In this document: one piece after another, positions 36,801 through 48,800 of the stretch
Layout: each line of letters starts with the position of its first letter
Numbering within the stretch: position 1 is the first letter of the stretch
Source of the DNA: Eopsaltria australis
Taxonomy: Eukaryota > Chordata > Aves > Passeriformes > Petroicidae
Assembly (NCBI GenBank): GCA_034509425.1
Contig: JAVTVJ010000342.1
Span: 1,302,001 to 1,366,000 of the forward strand
Length of the DNA stretch: 64,000 nucleotides
Direction of reading: 5' to 3'
The notes under the pieces: generated by a model
What the model was told of the DNA's origin: nothing
The model's input: the letters and a program-made list of their open reading frames with translations, nothing else
Database searches by the model: none
Translations under genes and position numbers: made by a program

Positions 36801-39800
36801 CAGGATGACAAAGACCACGACCCGCTGGGTCTCCGGGTTCATGTTGCAGCGGAGGAAAGTGTGAAGCGCGCTCCATTTGTGCCTGCTTCTCTCGGGGACC
36901 TTTGCCATGGCTTCAGCCCCCAAGAAAAAATAAAATAAAATATAAAATAAAAAAGCTTAAGTGCCTGCCGGGGCAGGATGGGGCAGAGGGCTGTGAACAA
37001 AAGCTGTCTGCAGCTCTCAGGAGCAGCAGTAAATGGTTCGGCACGGCCACAGCACGTGTGCCAGACTCGCCCTCAGCTCAGGGCGAGCTCCTCAGCACAT
37101 CCCCGGGGTTCCGCGTCTTCTGTGCCCGAGGAGCCGTCGCCATCGCTCCGGCAGGAGGAGGAGGAGGAGGACATCGGGTTCCTTGTGGCGGAGCGTGGCG
37201 GAGCTCTGCAATCCGGTGCGATGTCGGCTTCCCAGAGAGCGGCGCCGCGATTCGCTGCGCTCCGTCTCCAGGATACACCGGGCCCTGGCAACGCGGAGCG
37301 CAGCCCGGGGAGCCTCTTAAGGAGGGTCAGCTCGGGATTAGCGGCTGCTCTTCTCAATCCTTCCACCCGCACGAGGAGCGTGCCAGCAATAGAGGCCAGT
37401 CCTGCCCGCAGGCAAATCCCCTGCTCGGCCGGGGCCGGCCCTGCTCAGGTGAGGGCGAGGGCGGCTCCCCGCACACCGGAGCGTGCAACAGGTGCGGGAT
37501 GCTCGCAGCAGGACGGGAGATGCAGCCCTGGCTCTGCCTGGCAGCTCCTGTTGGACTCTGCCGTTCAGCTTCCTCGCAGCATCCTGGAGCCAGAAAGTCT
37601 AAAGGACTTGGCTCCCTCTGCCAACGCCTCCGTGGGCCTGAGTCACTGCAAATCTCCAAATCTCTGCAATCAGAAAGCTTCTGTTCAGCTCTGCAGAGCC
37701 CTAAACGTGCTTTTATGTAAACGTGCTTTTATGTACTGAACTTTTGCTGCTGGACTGCAAAGTTCACTGAGCTGCCTTGGGTACACTCAGAGATGCCCCA
37801 GCTAAGCACAGCTCCCACCTAGGTCAGGTCAGGAACAGAGGGAAAAGGCACTCCTCCTTGGAGGGATTAGGGATAGATCTTGGAGAGCACCCAGCACAGA
37901 CTCTTCCACTGCAGCCCTTTTGTTTCCTTAAGCCAGCAAAGCAGAGCCACCTCCTACTCAACAGCCAGCAGCAATCACTCCCCAGGAGAGGGGGAGGACT
38001 CAGTATTCAAGTCCTTCATTGACTTGAGGTAGCTCCACATCTTCCAGTTCTCACTCACACCACACATTCCCCCTCGTGAAACCGAGGGATACAAATCCAG
38101 CAATCCTGACACCAAAATGGGCTCAACCCAGACCCTGGATTTAGGGCTGGGTGATACTGGAGCTGTGTGTGGAGCTGCAGGTGCTCCGTGGAGGATGGAG
38201 TTATCCAAGAGGATGACTCTGCACTTTACGCAAGTTTTCAGCATGGCCACACCCATTCCTAAGAGCAGGAACCAGAAAAAAAGGTTCCCCCCCTTAAACA
38301 CCCCAGCTGCAAAACACCTCTGGTAGCCTCCATCCCTGGGAAGGGCCATGTGGGAGCAGCCACACGATGTGGGTACCAAAGGACCACTCGCAGCTGCTCT
38401 CACAACTGAGAAAAAAACTAACAAAAAGCTGGGTTTTTTCAGGTGTTAGCACATCAATGCCCATAATGTTTCTTGGGGATCTGCACAGTTCATGGATATA
38501 TCCTGGAAAACAGCAGGTAAGATATTATAAAGGGAAAAGGTTTAAGAGTTATGGTACTTTCCTTTAATTTTTGGGGTTTTCCCCCCAAATTGCACTAACC
38601 CCTGCAGGGGCTACTCAGAAAGGGCAGTCAAAACTTCCATTGTCTCCTTATGCTTCTGCAGTGTTTAAGATCTTATTAACTTAGTCATAATAAAATCAAA
38701 TCAAGAATTATTTCAGTTTCTTGTTTCTGAATACAAAGATCCTGCAAATCTCTAGCTTAAATGTAGAACCAGGAGAATGATGCATAGGATGAAGTCTTGT
38801 GCTCTCAATGCAGCTTTGAGACCTGTAGGAAAAAGGTCATAACCAGAGCAAACCACTGGGATCTACAGGCTGCCCAAGCTCAAGTGTTTGAGTTTTTGGC
38901 CTGCAATGACTTAATGGGTTTGAAAAACTATTTCTCCCTGCCATGTGCACCACAGCAGAACACTTCAAATCTTGTAGACTTCAATTTACTGAAAGTTCTT
39001 CAAGTTCACAGTGGACTCGCATCGTTGCATCGTTCAGCTCCTGGGAACTCTGCAAATCTTGTCTGGCTTTGAAGGCTTTTCATGCCTGATTGAGTTTGGA
39101 CATAAGCCACTAAGCAGGATTTGGGTGGGATGTAGATCTTCAGGAGAAACTATCATGATGAATGGAAAGCATGATCACACCCACTTCTCTGAAACCTGCA
39201 CAGCAGCTACTCACTTCTCTAAGCACTTAGTTACATTGAAAAAAATCAGATAAACTCCAGTGATTCAACAAGGCTGGCAGAGCTGTGCTGTTGGTGTCAC
39301 AGGGCACAGGGTAGTTTCTAAAATCCATGGTATAATTCTCTAATAGTCTCCCGAAATCTTTGCCACTTATGAACAAGCTAAAACACTTGAAGATGAAAGC
39401 ACAGAAAGTTTGTCTGAAAGGGGGAAGCAGTTCACTTCTTGGACATTGCTCTGAGCCCGCCTGGAAAAAGAAGTCCAGGGGAAACTAATGCCAGAAAGAA
39501 ACTGCAGGGGGAAAAAAGGTACAAAATTGTAGTGGAGGGTACACTTTCATCTAACTCTGTTGTCTCTAAGAAACACTCCAAGCCTCAGCTATGTTCCTTT
39601 GCTCTTCTGATGTGCAGACCCAAGTGCCCCCTGCACTGCATTGCCCGGGCACAAATGACAAATTTGCATCTTGGAGCATGGCACAATTAATGTTAAGTGG
39701 CACTCACCCTCCTGACCCCACAGTGAGGAGAAAATGATCTTGATGAGGACAAAAGCTGCAGAGTGACTGAAGCTGTGACCTGGCTTCTGTTTCCACCCCC

Positions 39801-42800
39801 ACACAGTGAATCCCCTCACAAGGTCCATGGCAGAGACTCTGCACGGGGGAGTTACTTCCATGGTAACTCCAAGTGTTTGCAGAGGGGGAGCTCTCCAGCT
39901 CCTGCTGCACCCTGCTAAACATCACGTGGCATTTTTCCATGGTGGAAATAAAGCCTCATTCTTATTCCCCACGGATCAGATGTGTTTCTGTGGTAGGTGG
40001 CATCAGCAAGAGATGAAATAGCTGGAAGTTTTACCTCGTGGCTTGTAATACAGTGAGGCTCACTTTGTGTAACTATCACTGAGGGAGCGTATTTCAAATA
40101 ATTGTTGCAGAGTCTCCATTGGAATCTAATTTGCAATTGTAATAATTTCCTTTCAATCCTTCCTGTAAGAGCCATCCTCAGCCAGGACTGCACCATGGGA
40201 ATAAAGCTGCCACTCAAACAGAGTGGCACAGCCTCAAAGGCCTGGACACTCACAAAGCCCTGTGCAGTCCCAGAAACTGCTCAGTGACCAAAGGGGAATG
40301 AGTTATTCAAGAACCCCCAGTCTAATATTAAAGAAAATGGAAAAAGAAAGACATGCCTTCATTTTCATCAAAATGATACTAAATATTGCCCAGTCCTTAC
40401 TGATCACCATGCAGCACATGAGGCCTCAGCTTTTGAAGACTGCCTTAGGTGTCATTTTTAGGAGGTCAGGAGTATACAGACAAACCCACTGTCTGCCAGC
40501 AAAATGGGTGTTTCAATAGTGTAACAGCTGAGCTGGGAACTGAAAGGCACACACAAATAAATGAGAAGAAATAATAACTGTAATAAGCAGCACAGGTGTG
40601 CCAGTAGAAAAGGCAGGTAAATAACTGAGGAGAGAAGCAGTGCAGCTGGATCCATCAGGCTGGGAAAGCAGAGAGCTCGTGTCCCTCAGCAAAGGCACCA
40701 AGGGCAGTGTATGGGAGAGCAGCCCCACCTTCAGCATGCTTCTCCTCTCTCCTGGTGAGCAGCCTTGGAAAGCAAAGCTCCAAACAGAGCACTACACACC
40801 ATGCTGGAGCACATTTCCAGGACTTCCTATTCTTGACTTGTCATAAATAGGAATGTGCTCACTACGAGTGCGAGAAACAACACAATTCAACTCCTCTTAA
40901 AGCCAGGGACGCACCAGTATAGTAGGTACAAATAAATCAAGCTCTAAATATCCCTAGATAAAAAAAGAGCACTCTCACTGGGTCATTTATCAACACTCTC
41001 CCTCCAACAAGGTGAAAAGAATATCTAAATATTAACAAATATCTAAATATTAACAGTGTGCTAGAGCCAAGCTTGGTCTGGGCCCAGCTGACACAGACAC
41101 CTGCTGCCCCAGCCAGGCTGCCTGCTCAGGGCACAGCTTGTGAACACACCAGCTCCAGGGTTTGCTGGCTCTGTGCATGCAAACACAGCCTGGAGCACGG
41201 AAATGTGAACTCTTTTGCAAGTTTTCCTGAGGTATTCCTAAATAGGATACGTTCTGAGGCAGCTTTCCTCTCTGTTGTTGCACCACAAACACAAACCTGA
41301 ACTCTCCTGTCCCTCTGGTTGGCATTGCTGGCTGTTGGAATGATGGGCATAAGGAACTGCAGAGGAAGAGAGCACCTTCAGCACATCCAGAAACAGCCAG
41401 ATTCAGCTGGGTCCACATGACTGGATTTTTTTTCCCCCTTCAACTTCTCTTTGACATAAAAATCACCTAATTATTACTGCCCTTTCTGTTATACAGAGCT
41501 GTTGAAGAACTTGTTAGGGAAGAAGCTTCTATTGATTTTTATTTTTTTAATTGGGTGATAAAAATACTTCTACCTATAACAATGGTGTGATGAACCATTT
41601 CAAATGCATCTTTTAAGAATGCAGGCTGAGTGGATGCTCAATGGACTAATTTCTACTCAATTTTCAGCTCAGCAACTGAAAGGGCTGACACTGAAATTGT
41701 GAGAGGGGCAAGCATTTGTACCTGCAAATCATTCCATGGAAACCAAGTTTCTTAACTCTCAATTATCCCACTATTACACTTTTCCCAGCATCCAAACTAA
41801 GCAACTGTCAACCCTGTTATGCACTGAGTTAACTCTCAGTAACAACTGCAGCTCACACCTCCCAAAAGGACAGCATTCCTTTTGAGCCACGGCCAGAAAA
41901 CATCAGAACAAGCACAGCTTTTTCAGCTGCATATGATCGTGTACTTCTAAAATGGAAAACAGTCTGTCAGAGGCCCACAATTTGCTTTGAATTTTTGCAG
42001 TGTGTAACACTGTGTTACTAGAGCACAGCTACTCCCACTGCATCTTTCTCTAGCTCGTACTGCATGGTTTAAGCCCACGCAGCTTTTACAGCCAGTACTT
42101 CCCTGGGCAGATTATTCATGCAGTGCTGCCAAAACTTTGCAAGCTGTTCTTGTGCTCGAGTACCAAGACTCACGAGATAACTATCAATGGAAAGAAAATG
42201 GGCCTGACCATTTCCTTATGGAGTGCATAGATTAAGGCATGGCCCCACTGGGACACTGCAAGAAAAGCAGCCATTCGGACTGGCCACCCCTGACTGCAGT
42301 TAATTGATTAATTAAAAAAAAAAAAAGACAATCTGCTTAGCAACCAGTCTTTTGCTTTCAGACTCTACTAAAGCTAGAAAATCTTCCAAATTCTCTAAAG
42401 CAAGTTTTATCTTCAAGAGTAGCTCAACAACTGTTAAATATGTTTGAAGCAGCTGGGAATTACCATCGTGGCCTGGAGCTCTGGTGCCAAAGGAAGGTGC
42501 TGGTGCTGGCACAACACATCCCACACACCCTGGGAGCTGAGGAGAGGGAGCTTCCAGCACCACACATGGGGGCTGACACACTCCCAGGGTGTGCTGGGCA
42601 TGCTCTTGGGATTTTGGGATGCCATGGGAGGGATACAGCCAAGAATGGCCTGGGAAACACAACTAAGCACGTTAGGATAGATGTGGCAGAGCAAGGAACA
42701 AGCAGGGAGAAGCAAATACAGGCTGGCACAGTCCATGCAGTGGCCTAGGAAGGTGGATATTTTCAGTACAAATTGGACTCAGGCAGAAGAAGGGATATTG

Positions 42801-45800
42801 TAATAATGATGCTCTGAAATAATCACAGGCTGAATGGGGTTTGTAGTAAGACAGATGGAAAGAAAGGAAATGCTGCATCTTGGAGACCCAGCAAGATAAG
42901 GAGCCTGAATGCAATATCTAGAAAGGGGTGAGAATAGGAAATGACTACTCCTGTTACAGGGCTGAGGAACAGCCACACTGGCAATGACACCCTTAGGGAC
43001 TGAGAGAGGAGGTGTTTGGGCTTCTGAAATTATTTGAATTCTTTTTGGTTTTGTGATTTCCTGTTTTTGAGCTGAAACATTGACAGCCATGGATAACAGA
43101 GAGTAACCAGGAATGGTCATTTGGGCACTTAGTGAGCTGGAACAGAGACATAAGGGAGGAGCAGAGTCAGAGAAACACTCCCAGAAAAGCCAAGGAAAGA
43201 AGAGAGGGAACAGGCAGAGGTGTGGGACCTGAAGCAGGTGAGGTTGGAGGAAGCTGCAGTGAAGCCAGTGAAACCAGATAAAGGGGATCAATAGCAGTCC
43301 AAGGTGAGTGACAAGGTGACTGTGGGAACATGGAGTAGAGGAAGATGCCTAATGAACAGAGCCAAAAAACCACTGACAGGCAATCCCTGGAGGAGTTTCT
43401 ACAAGAGGTGGCTGGAGAGGGGAGGGGGAACAGGGCCAAGCTTAATGTTTTTGGTTGTTTCTAGACCACAAGTCCCCTTTCTTTCTGACTATACAGACGT
43501 TCACAAGAAAGCAATGCAGTTTTGTCTCAGATATTTTGTTCAGCCCACATATTATAAAATTACAAGTACAGCGTTCCTTTACCTCTCATCTTTAAAATAA
43601 TGCATTGAGTCACAGAGCTGTGTTCTGACCCTTCTCTCACTACTCAGCATCCTCACCTCTTACAGAATGTACCAGTCTTGTGGAGGCAGAAAACAGGAAA
43701 ACTGCCTACAAGTGGCAGGTCTGTAAAGTTCAAAAACAGGAAAAGTGTTTACAGGTGACAGGTCTCTAAAGTTCTTCCAAGCTGGCCTGCAGTAATGTTA
43801 ATTTGGGAGTCCTCTTTCATTGCCTTCTGATGTAACTAAAGTAGCCACAGCAGGCCCGGAGAGAAGAACAAACTCCATGGATGAGAACAAGTTCCATGTG
43901 AGTAAGAAAAGCCACAAGAGGATAAAAGACACACGTAAGCTGTGTATAAGAATCAGGCTAGGCTTTCCTATGTCCTATATGACAAAAAAGCAGGGCAGAA
44001 ATTTTAATTGGTCAAGCAGCCTTCCGAGGTGACATTTTCCCCATTCCTCTGCTTTGGTCAGTAGGCCAAACAGATGCAGCAGAAGATCTCCCTGAAGATC
44101 AAACCTTGAGGGGCTGTTCTCCAAGAAATTAATAAGAATCTAAGATACAGCTAAGAAGCAAACTTGGTAAGTGGTTGTTAAGATTATCAGGAAGGTGAGG
44201 ATGAACTATCAAGCCCCAGCAGAAAATGAACAAGGTGCCCCTCTGCTTTACTCCAAAGCATCCAGCAGGGACAGAGGAATGTGGAAAACACAGGACATTC
44301 AGTCCGTGCTGGATCGCTCACACACCCTGCTTTCATTTCATCAAACCTGTTGACATGAAGACTTGCCAGCGGAACAGCCAGAAACAGAATCTTCTCTACA
44401 GATCACAGATAACATCAGCTAGAAGGAGGACTGAAAAAAAATAACCCCCACAACACCTTTCTAGGTCACTGTTGCCTGTAATCCAAAACTTCAAGGAAGA
44501 AGCTGAACTCGATGTCCCCTGAGGCTTGGGGACAGTGTGCCAGGGCTGTGGCACAGGAGGTGTCAGGGGCCACCCCACTGCTGGGGACAAAGGCTGCTCT
44601 GTTCCCTGCCCATGGAGTGTTCCCGGTGGGAGCAGCGGGGTCAGTGCAGGAACATTTCCTCATTTTGCAGCAAGGAGGGGCTGAGTGACCTGGCTGAGCA
44701 GTGGCTCTCCCAGGGCACCCAGCCAGGGCTGGCCCCAAGTGCCCCAGTGTCCCATGAGCCTCAGGAGGAGCAGGGCTGGCACTTGAGCAGTTTGGTTGCT
44801 CTTGCTGATCTTTCTGCTTTCATCTTATAAACTTTCATTGTATAAAACTGCAAGGAATATGCCAGTGCTTACATTACATTAAATCATGGCCAAACCTTTT
44901 GCTAACTCAGCCCCCAACTTAGCAAGTGTAGGACAAGAGTGCCCTACTCCATGGGGAAGATCTCTTGAGGGATTAACAGTGCTCTTTGAAGGGTCAAAAG
45001 AGCCAGGAGGGATTTCATTTTCCCACCAATGGGATCAATAGTCTTCAGAGAATTAGGAAAATTCTCTGCAGAGAAAAGCTGCTCCAAATCAGGGTTTGGA
45101 GAGGAGAACAAATCCAAGAAATGTTCTGATATCAAAACCATGCTGAGAAGAACCTGAGACACAAGTGTGGTATAAAATGAGAGATATTCACTTCCCTGTC
45201 TCTAGGTAAACACTTAAGCCTGGAATAGCCTCTGCAATAACCTCTACACTACCCAGCATTCCTACTCTCTCACATTCCTTCCTTATCCCCTTCTCTCAGT
45301 AAATCTTTGTACTCCAATATCCACTTGGTTATTGTGGATATTGTGTTATCCATCCCAGGTGTTTCTTGAACTGGTAAACTGGGGCATGCACATCCCCAAA
45401 CCCATTTTTAAAATAAAGGCATTGGCAGAGCAAGTTGTAACAGCAAGATTCTGCAAAACAGACTTGCCTTTGCACACCATCAGGCTCCCATTTCAAACAG
45501 TGGTAAGGATTTATCTTCGATAAAGAGAGCTCTTGTAAACACATCATGTTTTTTTTTTAAGTGGTGTGGAGCATCAGACAGAGTTCTGGGAACCCGTGGA
45601 CATTCTGGATAAAATACAGGTAGTCTTTGAGGTGATTTGGTACAAATAACTTCAGGAGTTAAATGAGTCTTGGATTATTTTTTCTCCAAAGGGAAAAAAA
45701 TTTGTGGAGGCCAGCCCCTGTTCACACCCCAGTAACTGGGAACACATTTAATGCCGACAAACAACAGACACTTTATTGAGTCCCCTAATACTCACTAGAG

Positions 45801-48800
45801 ATCATTAACAAGCGTTAACAGGAGCTGTTAGTCTTTACAATTTAACAGCTGGCAGGGCTCATGCAAGAGCTCCAAAGCCATCAGGCTGCCTCCAGTTATC
45901 TCCTTTGAGTGACGCATTCAGCTCTGTTTTACAGCCAGGTATGAAAGTTTGGGCAAACACGTCTGTGTGCATGTGGGGCACACCCGAGCCCGCAAAGAGG
46001 GGAAAGCCAGAGGCTGCCTCTCCTGTTCTGCTGCCTCTCCTGTTCTGCTGCTCCAGCTTGGCTCCTGGAAGGAGGAGTTAGATTCCCTGAGAGCCTGAGC
46101 CCATAACCCACTCATCCCCTAATGCACCTGCAGCACTCTCACACCACAGAGTTTTGAACTGTGACAGCCCGCCATGTATTATTCTTACCCCAAAAACCAA
46201 GCTGAGCCTGGAGGTTTATTATTTGCTCCTGATGAATATCAGATTAATTGGATATCAGATTAATTGGGGTGCTTAGAGAAAGCATGGTCCAGGAAAACAA
46301 AATATGTTTTGTAGAAAGGCTTCTGTGTGGATTGAACTGGTGGAGTGCATGCTACGAACTCATAGTAAGGGAGCTACCTGCCCTCACCTTCCATGGCTGG
46401 GAACAAGAATTTGGATGGATAAAGGCTCACTGCATGACTGCAGGTGTGAAAGCATATCCCATTTCTCCCACCTTTCAAAAAAACCCCAAATCCACTCACA
46501 AGACAGCCTTTCCTCAGTGCTGAGCGAGCTATGCTGGCATCCACCACATTCTCTGCATCTCCAGCCTGCTGGGGGAGGATCCCTTGCTCAGGGGATGCCC
46601 AAGCCCCAGTGCTAAGGAGGACGTGAGAAAGTGGCTCAGAGCAGCCCCAGCTGCCTGGGGTAGAAGGCAGAAATACGGCTTTGGAAACCCCTGGGAGCAC
46701 TTAGCTCCTGTTCCCGATGTTTGATGAGACATAATTGCCATAGAGCATTTGAATATACTGATTTCCTTTAAATCCATTGCAAAAAGCCCTCTGAAACAAC
46801 CTTAGAAGTCTGCAGACCAGAAAACTCTAAAAACTAAATCCACCAGGCAGTGAAAGAAGTTACAATTCTGACTCCATGCTCTGAACACTCACATTTAAGC
46901 CCTACACAAAGTTACACAAGCACTCGGGACCAAAAACCAGGATCCAGGAAAGATTTATGCCCACAGGGGAACATTATTTCTTGTCCTTGACAGCACTGAG
47001 CTTTATACCATATTCTGCAAATAAATCATATCTGCTGCTTCTGGAGCACAGTTGTCAACCTTGGCTGCAGGAATACGTGAGACACAAAAGCAGGAATTAA
47101 GCCCTCCAGAAGGGAAAAAAACCCCAATGGGTACAGACAGGAGTTTGTTAACTGGTTTCTGTTTGCTTTAGCAACATACTCACCTTAAGATACAAAAGTG
47201 ATAATAAATCTCTTCTCCCAGATTACACAAGAATGTTACATATTGCTTCCATATGATCAATAATTCTGTTTTCAGTCTGGAAATCGGTTGTGACCAGTTT
47301 TTGCAATCTATTCTGTACTCTTTTAAAGAAAAGGAATGACAATCTTTTGTGGCACTATTTTAAAATGTTTCTCTCTTTTGAAATTTGCCCTCATATCGTA
47401 CACAAGAGATTTCTATTAATTAGAATGAAGATAAATGAAGTGAAAAAGGCTATGAAGGATATTATTCATGTTTAACAAAATTAAAATTAGTTGTTCTGAT
47501 TTCATCTGTATTGACATTTTATGAGTTTGGGGGTTTGATTTGGTTGTGCTGTTTTGTTTGTTTTGGTTTTTTTTTAAAAAAACCCCAACAGTTCACAAAT
47601 CTGTCTTGTTTAAAATTGGCTGGGTGAGCCCAGCACAGAATCAAAGAGCTTAGCACCAGAGGAATATTTTAGACACTCAGTAATTTGCAGTGAGTACTGC
47701 TGCACTATCTGTTGCCCTGATGTATTATTTGTGCCACTTTGAACATTTTTCTGGATTAATTACTTGGTTAAATCAGAGGTGGGTATGTTGGAACCAATTA
47801 GCTGAATTGCATCTTGTCAACACCCACGGGTTAGCTCAAACATCTGTAAGACACTCTGATATTGTCACTTTAAAGCACAAGGCAGCAGTGGTTACGTGTC
47901 TCAGATAAAACCCTGGCCTGCTGAAGCCAGTGAATTGTGCCTTTCCTCAGGAATGAGGCTTCACATACCAAATTCCAAACTTATCAGGCATGGAGCCATA
48001 AGAGATAAGGAAAAAATTGTGAGTCTGGCAGTTATTTTCCAATAACTGTGCTGTGCTTTCACAGGATGGGCACAGTGCTGTTCATGGAGGGCTGCAAGGG
48101 CTGTGTGGACCTGCAATAAATTGCATTTCTTGCAGAGCACGGAGCCACATGGGCCCTGCCCACAGCAGGACACAACAAACCCTCAGGACACCCCAGATAT
48201 TACCAAGCAAACAGGTCTAAGCTTCCCTGCCCAGGCCAGTTATTTAATGAGGAAAACTAGAAGCTTCTGATCACCATGGTCACTCCAGAGCCAGGCAGGC
48301 AGGTTTTTATGTGCCTAATCCCTCATGTTCTCCACTTCAGACTGCATATAACACATTTAATGAAGCTTGAAGCTGGATCTGTCCTATACATAACATTTAT
48401 GGAGAATTGGAAGGACAGAATCATGATGTATTTGCAATACAGATTTTACTCTTGTTGCATTTTCACCCAGTGATACCCTGGGAGCAATAAAATACAAGGA
48501 TAGGGTCTCTATCTGGAACAAACACAAAGTAAACTCTACCAAGTGCAATCTAAACACAAAAATCTCTTTTCCTGAGCATCAAGAAAGCATTTGAAAGAAT
48601 GTCAAACAGATGCCCCAAGAAAATTACTTCCCCTGCCTCTTTTCTCATCCCAAACCCTTATTATTGCTTTTTGATTGATTTTTCTTGGCTCTTACACACT
48701 CTCATGCTGATCTTCTTAGGTGGGCTCTGTATAACCTTCCCAGCTTTCTTTTATCCCTCTGGTGTTCTTGCCAATGTATTATTCTAGTTTTATGAAGGGT

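Noticed and set aside
36902..37720. Long plus-strand open frames (272 and 253 codons) across the CpG-rich region
   Set aside because: GC-rich DNA has few stops, so long chance frames are expected. The frames have low-complexity content and no domain, and the first begins antisense to the microprotein start. A CAG|GTGAGG donor-like site at about 37448 leaves a divergent noncoding transcript possible.
42779..43291. 170-codon minus-strand open frame
   Set aside because: Proline/serine/leucine-rich reading of purine-rich DNA; no domain seen.
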